Assembly: GCF_900102085.1 (NCBI RefSeq)
Contig: NZ_FMVM01000006.1
Location: 135,258 to 199,257 of the forward strand
Origin: Paenibacillus polysaccharolyticus
GTDB lineage: Bacteria > Bacillota > Bacilli > Paenibacillales > Paenibacillaceae
Reading direction: 5' to 3'
DNA length: 64,000 nt
A model generated the notes under the pieces. That model saw only the letters and a list, made by a program, of their open reading frames with translations. It was not told the DNA's origin and searched no databases. Both the position numbers and the translations under genes were made by a program. This document shows, piece after piece, positions 7,792 to 16,945 of the stretch (the stretch's first letter is position 1; every line of letters begins with the position of its first letter).

Positions 7792-8538
7792 TTATTGCGC
7801 AGTCAGAATGACCGGTCCATCGGCTGTAATGGCAATGGTATGTTCATACTGAGCGGACAGACTTCCATCCAAAGTGCGTGCAGTCCAACCATCCGAATCC
7901 AGCTTGCTGCGGAATGTTCCGATATTCAACATCGGTTCAATGGTGATGACCATGCCCTCTTTAAGCCGCGGACCGCGATGCGGTGGGCCATAGTGAGGAA
8001 CCTGCGGCTCTTCGTGCATCTTCTCTCCAATACCGTGTCCAATAAATTCACGAACCACGGACAGTCCTTCTCCTTCAGCATACGTTTGAATGGCATGCGA
8101 GATGTCTCCGATCCGGTTACCGACAATAGCAAGCTCAATGCCTTTGTATAGAGAGTTTTTCGTCACGTCTAACAAATGTTGCGCTTCAGGACTTACATTT
8201 CCGACTGCATAAGACCAAGCCGAGTCCGCCAGCCATCCATCCAAATTCACGACCATGTCGATGGTAACGATATCGCCGTCTTTCAGCACGTATTTTCCCG
8301 GAAAACCGTGACAGATCACGTCATTAACCGACGCACATGTCGCATAAGGGTACCCGTTGTAGCCCTTTTGCTCCGGTATAGCGCCATTTTTCTTCATAAA
8401 TGCCTCTGCAAACTGGTCAATCTCCTGTGTTGTGATTCCCGGACGAATCAGTTTTGCAATTTCTCTATGGCACGCAGCCAGAATTTCTCCAGCTCTTCTC
8501 ATTTGTTCAATCTGTTCTTTCGTCTTTATCATGATCAT
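7792..8538 (-). CDS. map: Methionine aminopeptidase, type I (stand-alone copy)
   Basis: A 248-residue type I enzyme that removes the initiator methionine from nascent proteins. Metal ligands are in place: D in VTIDMVV and in DSAWSYAVG, H in FIGHGIGEKMHEEPQVPH, E in ITIEPMLN, and the last E in QYEHTIAI; the substrate histidine is in VICHGFPG. It has no N-terminal zinc finger. It starts with ATG at 8538 behind AAGGAG (9 bases). It stands alone, away from the ribosomal-protein operon where the main bacillar map sits, so it is probably a second paralogue like B. subtilis YflG. The 290 bp between it and the MDR gene holds nothing I can name. Confidence 0.92.
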   Translation of the reverse strand: MIMIKTKEQIEQMRRAGEILAACHREIAKLIRPGITTQEIDQFAEAFMKKNGAIPEQKGYNGYPYATCASVNDVICHGFPGKYVLKDGDIVTIDMVVNLDGWLADSAWSYAVGNVSPEAQHLLDVTKNSLYKGIELAIVGNRIGDISHAIQTYAEGEGLSVVREFIGHGIGEKMHEEPQVPHYGPPHRGPRLKEGMVITIEPMLNIGTFRSKLDSDGWTARTLDGSLSAQYEHTIAITADGPVILTAQ

Positions 8539-8748
8539 GCCAACTACTCCTTGTCCGTTATGATCTTATCCTGTCTTCTATTGTAACGCGAAACGCTCAA
8601 AATAAAAAATTCCGATAACTGAGGCAACATCCTATTATACGCCAAGCTGTGAATGAATGAGTATTTTTTTCTCCAAAAACACGAAACCCCTCTTGGGCAA
8701 GCCACGTATTAGCATAAAAATAACTGAAAACGAAAGGATGAACGACTC

Positions 8749-8958
8749 ATGTTTAAGAAACTCATAGGCAAACTCATCGACTCCAAGTCCTCATCTCAAC
8801 ACAAACGTTACAGTTCTTCCAATAGACGTTCCTATAAAAAATACAGCAGTTCCTCTGGCAAACGCGGCTACAAACGCTATTCCTCATCTGATATGAAGTA
8901 CAGGGATCAGCGCCATGGATCAGGGTATTACAAAAGCAGAAAGCATAGCTCCAGCTAA
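8749..8958 (+). CDS. Small Ser/Lys/Tyr-rich basic protein, unknown function
   Basis: A 69-residue low-complexity protein built of repeated K(R/K)YSSS units (HKRYSSSN, YKKYSSSS, YKRYSSSD) after an amphipathic start MFKKLIGKLI. AAAGGATG lies 10-12 bases before the ATG and a strong terminator follows at 9041-9084, which supports a real gene. There is no signal peptide or membrane helix. The high positive charge suggests binding to nucleic acid, membrane or wall polymer. I do not recognise a named family. Confidence 0.6.
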   Translation: MFKKLIGKLIDSKSSSQHKRYSSSNRRSYKKYSSSSGKRGYKRYSSSDMKYRDQRHGSGYYKSRKHSSS

Positions 8959-9040
8959 ACGTTCGAATCTGATATGACTCTACGTCGGTCCCGACTTCAA
9001 TCTCGCTTGAACCTGACTCTTAACCACCAGATATAACAAA

Positions 9041-9096
9041 GGGGTGTTCCATCGATACCGTACACACGGCCTTCGGAACACCCCTGCTTTTTAATT
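9041..9096. terminator. Terminator shared by the small basic protein and the kinase gene
   Basis: A perfect 10-bp stem GGGGTGTTCC (9041-9050) / GGAACACCCC (9075-9084), followed by TGCTTTTTAATTTT on the plus strand. It lies between convergent genes, so it may also stop leftward transcription, although the minus-strand tail is less T-rich. Confidence 0.8.
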
Positions 9097-9127
9097 TTAC
9101 ATAAACTTCTACTCCGCTCTTCTGCTT

Positions 9128-9958
9128 CTACAGCAACGCTCTCAACCGATCCATCTCACGCTGCAACTCTCCTGCCCCGCCCTCATAACCCGGACGAAGC
9201 CCGAGAAGCCGCTCCAGCATCTCATGCAGTGCAGGCGTGAGCTGAAGCTCCTCCTGCCAGCTGGCAGGTGCGCTACCCTTCTGAGGCTCATAGGCCGAAT
9301 ACAGCATGAAAAGCAGAAAGTGACCAATATCCTGTAAATCCTGATCAGGTATAGCCGGTTCATCCTCAAGTTCAGGCACATCTTTCATTCGGCGTTTTAA
9401 CTCTGGCAACAACGGCTCCCCCAAGCGTCTCGCCAGGCCAAAATCAATCAAATGCACTCGTCCCTCTCGTACAATGACGTTAGGGATTCGGATGTCGCCA
9501 TGAATAAATCCCTGCTGATGAACATGAGCTACAGGAGACAACAGCTGACAAGCGAGTTCCAGGCATTCACGCTCTGTATATTGCTGACCTTCTTCGAAGA
9601 TCAATTGTTCCAGCGTCTGTCCCCGGACATACTCTGTCACCATATAATTCCGTCTTCGCACGTTAAAGGTATCCAAAAGCTTCGGAATTGCTGGATGATG
9701 CAAATGCTGTAACACATCCGCTTCCCTGCTCAGCAGCCGCGCAGCAAGTCTGCCCTTACTCGGCTTCGATTCCTTCAACGCGACTTCCCTTCCCGTCTGC
9801 TGATCCACGCACAGATAGGTCAGTCCGTAACTCCCCATGCCTAGAAGCTCCCGTATCACATAACGATCCCCTATGATTATTCCTTGCCGCCCAGGACGGT
9901 CTGCAAATAATCCGATCAATCTTTGCCAGCTTCTCTCCAGCTCCACGTTGCCTCCCAT
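9128..9958 (-). CDS. Hanks-type serine/threonine protein kinase, soluble, atypical catalytic loop
   Basis: About 276 residues, almost only a kinase domain. Seen: glycine loop LGMGSYGLTYL (39-49), VALKES with the ATP lysine K62, E79 as helix-C glutamate, catalytic loop HGDIRIPN (153-160) with D155 and N160, and DFG at 172-174. The usual HRDLKPEN is changed: R to G before the aspartate and K to R after it. The metal and proton-acceptor residues remain, so activity is plausible. No transmembrane or PASTA part, unlike PrkC; closest in style to small YabT/YrzF-like kinases. The start is uncertain: the ATG at 9958 has no good site, and a GTG four codons in follows GGGAGG at short spacing. Confidence 0.82.
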   Translation of the reverse strand: MGGNVELERSWQRLIGLFADRPGRQGIIIGDRYVIRELLGMGSYGLTYLCVDQQTGREVALKESKPSKGRLAARLLSREADVLQHLHHPAIPKLLDTFNVRRRNYMVTEYVRGQTLEQLIFEEGQQYTERECLELACQLLSPVAHVHQQGFIHGDIRIPNVIVREGRVHLIDFGLARRLGEPLLPELKRRMKDVPELEDEPAIPDQDLQDIGHFLLFMLYSAYEPQKGSAPASWQEELQLTPALHEMLERLLGLRPGYEGGAGELQREMDRLRALL

Positions 9959-10097
9959 GCCAGCTATCTGATGCCTGATCCGGTTTTCTGTCCTGTCATG
10001 AGAAACGGCTGATCAGCGGCTGGACTTCATGTTGTATTGGAGCTAATTATAGCAGGCTGTATATGTGAAATCACGATTATCCCTCATGTAGAATCAC

Positions 10098-10796
10098 TTA
10101 AGCTTCTTTATGTTTCTTTGGCATCAAACCAAACAACATACGGAGTGAAGTGATTTTAGACTTTCGTTTTCGCCCCTGATAGCTGCGCAAATTGGTCACG
10201 AGTTCGCGATCTCGTTCTTCCTCCAGTTTTTCGTTCATCCACTGACGTTGCTTCTCCATCTGTTCCTGGAGCACAAGATGAGTCTCCGCCAGATGCTGGA
10301 GTGTCAGTTCCAGTTCATCCACCCGGTGCTGTAACACCTGCACGCGATCGTCCTCTTCCGGCTTGGGCTCAACTGCACCGTAGGTAACCTCACTTACAAG
10401 CTGGCCGAGTCCTTCATAAGATCTCAATTGACCGTACTGATCCACTTCCAGCGGCGGTAATGGATTAGCTCCAGATAAGACCGTACTGGTTGCAGCACAC
10501 TCCTGCTCTGTATGCTCACGTATGGCTTGGACAGACTGCTGTTCTGTTTTCTCTTCTGCCGGGGATAGCACCGTAACCACTGCATCAGCTAGCGGCAGGT
10601 TATGCTCTCTAAGCTCCGTCATCAGACGTTCAATGCACTCGATATCATCGGATTTGAACAATCTGGACTTATTCGCAGAACGTTCGAAACGATATCCCTG
10701 CTCCTCAAGTGCTGCCGCATATTTACGAAGAGTACTGGCACCTATACCCAGACTCTTGGCCGTTTCCGTCGTTGCTCCTACTTCTTCAATCATCAT
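10098..10796 (-). CDS. MerR-like DNA-binding protein with C-terminal coiled coil
   Basis: 232 residues. The first ~70 form a MerR-type winged helix (TAKSLGIGASTLRKYAAALEEQGYRFERSANKSRLFKSDD), followed by helices, a linker, and a coiled coil from about 148 to 195 (VLQHRVDELELTLQHLAETHLVLQ). The basic tail is rich in R and K (QGRKRKSKITS). The order HTH plus long coiled coil recalls RacA and the DUF3967 group, which bind chromosome or plasmid DNA, rather than metal-sensing MerR proteins. Start at 10796, with GGGAGG six bases upstream. The target is unknown. Confidence 0.7.
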   Translation of the reverse strand: MMIEEVGATTETAKSLGIGASTLRKYAAALEEQGYRFERSANKSRLFKSDDIECIERLMTELREHNLPLADAVVTVLSPAEEKTEQQSVQAIREHTEQECAATSTVLSGANPLPPLEVDQYGQLRSYEGLGQLVSEVTYGAVEPKPEEDDRVQVLQHRVDELELTLQHLAETHLVLQEQMEKQRQWMNEKLEEERDRELVTNLRSYQGRKRKSKITSLRMLFGLMPKKHKEA

Positions 10797-11352
10797 GAAT
10801 TCCCTCCCGGTATGAAGTCTTTTGGACTTGCAAAATAACGACTTTAGCGCTCCTGCAACGAACTATCATCGGATCGGGTGACCTTTCTCTTTGCACAACC
10901 ATGGACTGTGAACATGAAACCTTAAACAATCCTAAAACAACCTTCCTCAAGGTAACCCATCCAGTTTCTCTTGCATGTCGGTAAGTATTCGTCAGTTTAT
11001 TCGCAGAACCCTTTGACGGTTTAGTTCTGTTTCTGGGGATTCATAAGAACTTTTGTCAGGTATATATTCCGCATAAAAGTCCCTTCATCCGACAAGCTAG
11101 AGGAATGCTGTCGTGTCGAAAAAGGTACATGCAAATGCCGTCTAAATTTCGGAATGCATCGAATTGATGTCAATTTTGTTAACTCCATTACTCCAATACG
11201 CTCCCGCGACAGAGGGAATCATTGCTGTATTGCTTTTTTATGTGTTATCTTATGTAACGTAGAATTGAATTCCAGCATAAAATAAAGCACTATACTTAAC
11301 ATAACAATAATCAAGTAATGGATAAATCCAATGTAAACGGAGGCTGAAGGCA
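10797..11352. other. Divergent intergenic region between the MerR-like gene and ldh
   Basis: About 550 bp with no open frame worth keeping. It must hold the leftward promoter of the MerR-like gene and the rightward promoter of ldh; TATACT (11292-11297) could be an ldh -10 but no -35 at good spacing is seen. I looked for a Rex palindrome (TTGTGAA..TTCACAA) before ldh and did not find one. Confidence 0.5.
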
Positions 11353-12306
11353 GTGTTAGGCAAATCAGGGAAAGTGGCGGTCATCGGGGCGGGTCTTGTA
11401 GGTTCAAGTTGTGCATATTCGATGATCAATCAATCGATATGCAGGGAGATTATGATGGTCGATCGGACGTATGACCGTGCGGTAGCACAGGCACTCGATT
11501 TTTCCCATTGCATGGACTTTACGCACAACCGAACGAAAGTATACGCAGGAACGTATGCCGATTGCGGCAGTATGGATGTCATCATTTTGACCGCTGGAGC
11601 CAATCCGAAGCCTGGACAGACAAGACTCGACGTTCTGGAGGAAGCAGAGTCCATTGCCAAAGATATCGTGGTTCCGATCATGAACAGTGGTTTTAACGGA
11701 ATCTTCGTTGTCGCAGCCAACCCCGTGGACATTGTTACGTATATGGTATGGAAATTGTCCGGTTTGCCGCGTGAGCGTGTCATCGGGACGGGAACCTCGA
11801 TCGACTCTTCACGGCTCAAAACACTGCTCTCCGAGGTATTCTCCATCGACCCGCGCAGCGTACACGGCTACGCACTCGGTGAGCACGGCGAGTCCCAATT
11901 CGTAGCATGGTCCCATGTTACCATTGGAGGCAAGCCTATTCTGCACATTTTGGATCAACACAAGGAACGGTTCAAACATCTGGATCTGGACGATATCGCC
12001 AAAAAAACGAAAGATGCGGGCTGGGAAATTTTCACTCGCAAAGGTTCAACCCAGTTTGGCATTGGGAATGCACTTGCCCATATTACTCGCTCCATCCTGA
12101 ATGACGAGCATAAAATCATTGCCGTATCCGCGATTCTTGATGGCGAATATGGACAGCAGAATGTCTGTGCAGGAGTCCCTGCAATCATTGGGGAGGGCGG
12201 TATTCAAGAGATTATCGAATTAAATCTCGATCAAGCGGAGGTTGAGAAATTCGAGCGTTCCTGTGAAATTTTATCCGGTAATATTAACCGCCTGACTATC
12301 GCCTAA
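11353..12306 (+). CDS. ldh: L-lactate dehydrogenase
   Basis: A 317-residue NAD-dependent enzyme interconverting pyruvate and L-lactate at the end of fermentation. Seen: Rossmann loop GAGLVGSS (12-19), the acidic D37 that selects NAD, the substrate loop PGQTR with Q89, the residue that favours lactate over malate (malate dehydrogenases have R), R154 and the catalytic H178 in GEHGES. It starts with GTG at 11353 behind GGAGG. Monocistronic; the hairpin at 12372-12412 follows. No allosteric or redox operator could be read in the upstream region. Confidence 0.93.
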   Translation: MLGKSGKVAVIGAGLVGSSCAYSMINQSICREIMMVDRTYDRAVAQALDFSHCMDFTHNRTKVYAGTYADCGSMDVIILTAGANPKPGQTRLDVLEEAESIAKDIVVPIMNSGFNGIFVVAANPVDIVTYMVWKLSGLPRERVIGTGTSIDSSRLKTLLSEVFSIDPRSVHGYALGEHGESQFVAWSHVTIGGKPILHILDQHKERFKHLDLDDIAKKTKDAGWEIFTRKGSTQFGIGNALAHITRSILNDEHKIIAVSAILDGEYGQQNVCAGVPAIIGEGGIQEIIELNLDQAEVEKFERSCEILSGNINRLTIA

Positions 12307-12363
12307 GCCTTCGTAAATTCTGAGTAGGAACAGGTCTACACTGCGAGCTTGTTGCAAAATAGA

Positions 12364-12412
12364 ACAAAAAAAACAACCTTCATTTCACCACACTGTGGAC
12401 ATGAAGGTTGTT
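12364..12412 (-). terminator. Terminator of the hybrid kinase gene, probably bidirectional
   Basis: AACAACCTTCAT (12372-12383) pairs with ATGAAGGTTGTT (12401-12412), with an inner CCACA/TGTGG. On the minus strand an eight-T run follows. It also lies just after ldh on the plus strand. Confidence 0.8.
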
Positions 12413-12474
12413 CTGCTACACCTATCTTTTTAATCCGTTGGGCTCAATCCAATGATCCACATATGAATCTCTAC

Positions 12475-15183
12475 TTAACTAGGCCCAATCCGCGGCTCAT
12501 CAGACGGTCCCCATTGCTGGAGGACCCGCTTCAATTCACTTAGCATCACCGGCTTGCTGATAAAGTCCCGCATGCCGATCTCCAGACAGGCCTCTTTATC
12601 TTCCCGCCTCGAATTGCCCGTAACGGCAATAATCGGGGGAATCCGATCCTCAGGAATTAACCGATGCAACAGATTCGTGGCTTTCAGACCGTCCATTACA
12701 GGCATATGGATATCCATCAGAACAATATCATAGGCATTCTGCGAGATGGCATCAATCGCTTCTACACCATTCGTGCACACATCAGCCTCATAGCCCAGTT
12801 TCTCCAAATATTCCTGTAAAATCTTCCGGTTGACCGGATGATCTTCTGCTACGAGAATACGCATAGCCACCTTGTCACTTTGACGTGTACGGTCATGCTG
12901 GAACTCACTTGCTGACTTTTCACCTGATGCTTCAACTCGCGTCGTCGGAATAGCAAACCGGAAAACGGAGCCTTCTCCTTCCGTACTCTCCACACTGATG
13001 CTTCCACCCATAATCTCAACAAGTCTCTTGGAGATCACCAGCCCAAGTCCTGTTCCGCCGTATTTGCGATTAATTACTGGATGTAGTTGAGAGAACGACT
13101 GGAACAACTGATCCTGCTTGTCCGCAGGAATACCGATCCCCGTATCTTGCACAGCAAAATCCAGTACACTATCCTCAGGTTTGCTTCCTTTAATGATGTC
13201 CACCGTGACATCGATACTTCCCTGATCTGTGAATTTCAGCGCGTTGCCAACGAGATTCACCAGAATCTGCCTTATTCGCATCGAATCCCCCGCCATATAA
13301 TCAGGGATATTCGGGTTCAGACGAAAACGAATATCCAGATGTTTCTCGTCTGCTCTTGGCTTGAACAGCTCCGCAACCTGCTCCAGCATCTTGCGGAGCG
13401 AGAACGGCTCGTAGGCCAGGGCCATTTTACCAGACTCCAGCTTACTGAAGTCCAGAATATCATTCAGGATGTTCAGCAATGCATCGCCGCTCTCTTGAAT
13501 AATCTGGGCGTACTCTCGCTGCTCCTCTGACAAGTCTGTACCCACCAATAGCTCAGTCATTCCTACAATGCCGTTCATCGGTGTCCGGATTTCGTGACTG
13601 ACGAGGGACAGGAACTCGGACTTGGCTTGTGCAGCGAGCTCAGCCGTTTCCTTGGCGCGAACAATTTCACGTTCACCGGTAACGTCATTAAAGACAACGA
13701 CCGCACCACGAATCTGACCCTCATCAATAATCGGAGTTACTTGATACTGTACGAGGAAACTACTGCCGTCTTTTCGCCAGAACACGTCCTCCGTCACTGA
13801 ACGCGCATGTCCATCGAGCACCGTCATGTGAATCGGACATTCTTCTTTTGGAAAATAACTTCCGTCTGCACGCGTGTGATGGATAATCGGGTGTGAACTT
13901 TTACCAATGAATTCATGAGCTTCATAACCAAACATGGATGCCGCCGCCGGATTCATAAACATCGTAATGCCATCCGCATCGAGACCGTAGATTCCTTCGG
14001 TAACGGTATTGAGAATCAACTCATGCTGCTTGCTCAGCTCCTGAATACGCTCCGTGTACTCCTTGCGCTCCGTTATATCTGATACTATACCGTAGACACC
14101 AACTACTTCGTTATCTATAATAATCGGCACATTCGTTACCGAAACTTCGATCTTCCGGCCACTGGAATTTACAACACGAGTCTCATAGTATTGAGGCTTC
14201 CCCTGCTTCACGAGCTCAAATCCAGTTTCCCCCTTCTGCCGTTCTCGTTTATCCAGGTTCGACAGAAAAGACTGTCCGATGAGTTTGCTACGCGGAATAT
14301 CAAGCATTTGCACCATATTGCTGTTCACAGCACTATAATTCCCTTCCAGATCGAGGGAGTATACCGCAGCCGGATTATATTCAAACAATGACTTGTACCG
14401 CTCACGGCTTTCGCGAAGACGTCTGTCAGCATCCTCTTGCTGGGTAATATCCCTGCTAATGCTCACAATTTGCGTTATTTTGCCATGTTCCCCGGTCACG
14501 GGCTTCGCCAATGTCTCCATCCAGATGTAATGCCCATCTTTGTGTAACACTCTCATCTTGCAGCCATGACCAATATTAGAAATGAGCAAAGGGTCCGGAT
14601 AATCTCCCGGGTAACAGTAGGATTTAAACGATTTCCCTGCGACTTCCTCCGGCTCATAACCAAGCAGTGCACGAACAGATGGAGAGACATACAAGAGTTC
14701 ACCATCTATAGCACAGGTTGTAATCAGATCTTGCGCATGCTCGGCCAATACCTGATATTTCTCTTGAGTCTGCTGCAGTTCCTGTTCGATGATCACCTTA
14801 TCCGTCACATCCTTGGCAATACCATAGATGCCGACGACATCATCACCTTCTGTAATCGGTATATAGGTTACCTGTGCATGTTTCACAGAGCCATCTTTAT
14901 GATAAAAAGCCATCGCTTCGCTGACTGAACGTCCAGCCAGAACATCTTCGATGAATTGCACTCTTCTCTTTTCACTCTCAGGCGGGCTGATGCGATCCCG
15001 ACTCACCCCTGCAAGCTCTTCAATCTTGTAGCCGGATAACCGTTCAAACGAAGGGTTAGCATCGATGTGATTCCCTTCAATGTCCATCACATAGATGGCA
15101 TCCGGGTGATTAAAAAACAATGATCGGTAAGAGCTACCCTCAGAAATAATTCGTTTCAGGGTTTCCGTTTTATTATGATCCAA
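12475..15183 (-). CDS. Hybrid sensor histidine kinase, four PAS domains, HisKA, HATPase and receiver
   Basis: A 902-residue cytoplasmic protein with no membrane segment. Four PAS/PAC units are read in order (about 20-130, 143-250, 262-375 and 385-505), then HisKA with SHEIRTPMNGIVGM holding the phospho-histidine, an ATPase domain (NLVGNALKFTDQG, DTGIGIP, GGTGLGL), and a C-terminal receiver from about 774 with acceptor D824 (VLMDIHMPVMDG). Lacking an Hpt domain and a cognate regulator gene, it is an orphan that must pass phosphate to an unlinked partner. It starts with TTG at 15183 behind GAGGGG at seven bases. The signal is unknown; the multiple PAS domains suggest a redox, ligand or energy input. 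Confidence 0.9.
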   Translation of the reverse strand: MDHNKTETLKRIISEGSSYRSLFFNHPDAIYVMDIEGNHIDANPSFERLSGYKIEELAGVSRDRISPPESEKRRVQFIEDVLAGRSVSEAMAFYHKDGSVKHAQVTYIPITEGDDVVGIYGIAKDVTDKVIIEQELQQTQEKYQVLAEHAQDLITTCAIDGELLYVSPSVRALLGYEPEEVAGKSFKSYCYPGDYPDPLLISNIGHGCKMRVLHKDGHYIWMETLAKPVTGEHGKITQIVSISRDITQQEDADRRLRESRERYKSLFEYNPAAVYSLDLEGNYSAVNSNMVQMLDIPRSKLIGQSFLSNLDKRERQKGETGFELVKQGKPQYYETRVVNSSGRKIEVSVTNVPIIIDNEVVGVYGIVSDITERKEYTERIQELSKQHELILNTVTEGIYGLDADGITMFMNPAAASMFGYEAHEFIGKSSHPIIHHTRADGSYFPKEECPIHMTVLDGHARSVTEDVFWRKDGSSFLVQYQVTPIIDEGQIRGAVVVFNDVTGEREIVRAKETAELAAQAKSEFLSLVSHEIRTPMNGIVGMTELLVGTDLSEEQREYAQIIQESGDALLNILNDILDFSKLESGKMALAYEPFSLRKMLEQVAELFKPRADEKHLDIRFRLNPNIPDYMAGDSMRIRQILVNLVGNALKFTDQGSIDVTVDIIKGSKPEDSVLDFAVQDTGIGIPADKQDQLFQSFSQLHPVINRKYGGTGLGLVISKRLVEIMGGSISVESTEGEGSVFRFAIPTTRVEASGEKSASEFQHDRTRQSDKVAMRILVAEDHPVNRKILQEYLEKLGYEADVCTNGVEAIDAISQNAYDIVLMDIHMPVMDGLKATNLLHRLIPEDRIPPIIAVTGNSRREDKEACLEIGMRDFISKPVMLSELKRVLQQWGPSDEPRIGPS

Positions 15184-15405
15184 AGGCCTACCCCTCTTTT
15201 CTCAGCCAAAATCTTCTTTCTTCATCACATTACATATGCGCCATTTTCGGCTGTAACAGTCTTACCCTCGAATAACCATGTTCGCCTGACTAGAAACAGC
15301 TTTTTTTATTTTACCAGATTCTCGTCTCATTTTGCTTATCAAATAGGATGAAATTCACATCAATAGGCATGAAAAAGATGGGATTTGCCCTTTATCGCAT
15401 AATAT

Positions 15406-15456
15406 AAAAAAAACTGAGACTGTCTGCATACCAACTCTTTGGATGCACAGCCTCAG
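15406..15456 (-). terminator. Terminator of the ABC exporter operon
   Basis: CTGAG (15414-15418) with CTCAG (15452-15456), extended by CTG and TGCAT/ATGCA pairs with small bulges. On the minus strand a T-run follows. It lies 37 bp after the last permease gene. Confidence 0.7.
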
Positions 15457-15492
15457 GAAAGGTTCATTTGTTATTCTCATCGAACGTATACT

Positions 15493-16227
15493 TTATACTT
15501 CCTTCTTCGAAAAATAAATCATGCCCATCGCAATGAATAACACGGCGCTGCCACCAACTACGGCTAGAAGTGTGCCGAGCGGAACATTGAACGCACCGAA
15601 CCCTGTTCCCTCAATGGGAAGCATCAGAATCATCGGCTGTGCCCATGGATAATATGGCCCATACGTTGCGGAGTTTGCAACCAGAATGTTAGGTATCGTT
15701 AACGCGAAGTTCAGGGCAAGCGGCGCGGCGAAACTGCTCCAGATCAGAGAGACAAACATCTGTAATGCCGCCAATGGGATACAAGCCAGAAGTCCAAGCA
15801 ACATTTTACTGACAAGGAATCCCCAAGGTACCGGTGATGCCATCCCATGGATTAATCCTGTCAAAACGATACTTCCGAATAGAAGTAGCTGTGTACCAGC
15901 GAGGAGCAGTAACACAATTGTGAATTTGCCTAAATACACACCTGTACGTGTAAGTGGCAAAACCAAGAGCTGTTTCCATCCACCCCCTGCATGTTCAAAA
16001 CGGCAGACAAATGAGGTGAACACCCCTGTCAGCATCGGTAACAAAAGCATACCGTGAATCATCACCATGGCTGACATCAATGCAATCCAATCGCCCGATG
16101 GGGAAGAGAGCAGACCGATGAGCAGTGCGATCAAGGGACTGATTAGAACCAAAAGCGAGATTGGCGATTTGGCCATTTTCAAACGTTCCGCAGATAAGAT
16201 ACGAAAATAGGTTGTAGCAAAATTCAT
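15493..16227 (-). CDS. ABC-2 type permease, lantibiotic-immunity (LanG/MutG-like)
   Basis: About 244 residues with six predicted membrane helices. It shares the N-terminal pattern of the preceding permease (ERLKM..SPIS.LVL.SPL, EHAGGGWKQLLVLPLTRTGVYLGKF), which is the signature of LanE/LanG subunits of self-immunity or bacitracin-type exporters. ATG at 16227 lies one base after the stop of the upstream permease, with GGAAGG inside that gene's end, so the two are translationally coupled. It should form a heteromeric exporter with the gene at 16229 and the ATPase at 16942. Confidence 0.85.
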   Translation of the reverse strand: MNFATTYFRILSAERLKMAKSPISLLVLISPLIALLIGLLSSPSGDWIALMSAMVMIHGMLLLPMLTGVFTSFVCRFEHAGGGWKQLLVLPLTRTGVYLGKFTIVLLLLAGTQLLLFGSIVLTGLIHGMASPVPWGFLVSKMLLGLLACIPLAALQMFVSLIWSSFAAPLALNFALTIPNILVANSATYGPYYPWAQPMILMLPIEGTGFGAFNVPLGTLLAVVGGSAVLFIAMGMIYFSKKEV

Positions 16228-16228
16228 A

Positions 16229-16945
16229 TCAGGCCACATCCTTCCGACTGAAGTGCATCATGCCTATCAGCAAAATGAGGATTCCTAAACCTGCACCCAT
16301 TGCTGCGTATAAGTAAGCGTTAGGCGCACTCCAAGCCATTTGTGCCCAAGCGAGTGGAAACTGTGGAGAGATGCTGAGAGAGAACATACCGGTAATCGCA
16401 AGAATAATGCCGAATGTAACCGGCAGCGCCTGATTTTTGGATACCAGCGTAAACCATAATTCAATGGACAATACAGGCAGTGCGCCAGCTAGCGGCATAA
16501 GCCCCAGCTTCAGTGCCTGTGCCCACGGTATATCTTTGGCATCGAAACCAAGCACAAGTCCCAGTCCAACAACCCCCGCCGTTAACAACAAACATGAGAT
16601 CATTAGTAGCACACAGGCCAGCAGAAACTTTGCAAGATAAACGGCTGGCCTTTTAATTGGCATCGCCAGAAGTTGCTTCCACGACCCCTGCTCATGCTCT
16701 ATTCCGGCGATCATCGAACTCAAAATGGTTGCGCCCAGCATTAAAGCCAGCGGCACAAAAACAACCACGTTTCCCAGCAGACCTCCCCACAAATTGTCGG
16801 CATACTGTTCTTTCAGATAATCCAGCCGTAATCCGAAATTCAGAGCCTGCATGGCCGTTAAGCCGATTGGTGCCAGAAATACAAGAAACCAGATGCCTTT
16901 GCCACGAATTTTAAGCCAGTCGGCTGATAATGCACGTCCTGTCAT
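16229..16945 (-). CDS. ABC-2 type permease, lantibiotic-immunity (LanE/MutE-like)
   Basis: 238 residues, six predicted membrane helices and the family phrase EHEQGSWKQLLAMPIKRPAVYLAKF. Overlaps the ATPase gene by ATGA at 16942-16945. A paralogue of the next permease, about equal in length, as expected for the two half-permeases of a LanFEG or BcrAB-like exporter that removes antimicrobial peptides from the membrane. No peptide or modification genes are nearby, so this is probably resistance rather than self-immunity. Confidence 0.85.
   Translation of the reverse strand: MTGRALSADWLKIRGKGIWFLVFLAPIGLTAMQALNFGLRLDYLKEQYADNLWGGLLGNVVVFVPLALMLGATILSSMIAGIEHEQGSWKQLLAMPIKRPAVYLAKFLLACVLLMISCLLLTAGVVGLGLVLGFDAKDIPWAQALKLGLMPLAGALPVLSIELWFTLVSKNQALPVTFGIILAITGMFSLSISPQFPLAWAQMAWSAPNAYLYAAMGAGLGILILLIGMMHFSRKDVA

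Noticed and set aside
11140..11352. Rex or CcpA site before ldh
   Set aside because: No TTGTGAA..TTCACAA or cre-like sequence could be read; reporting one would be a guess.
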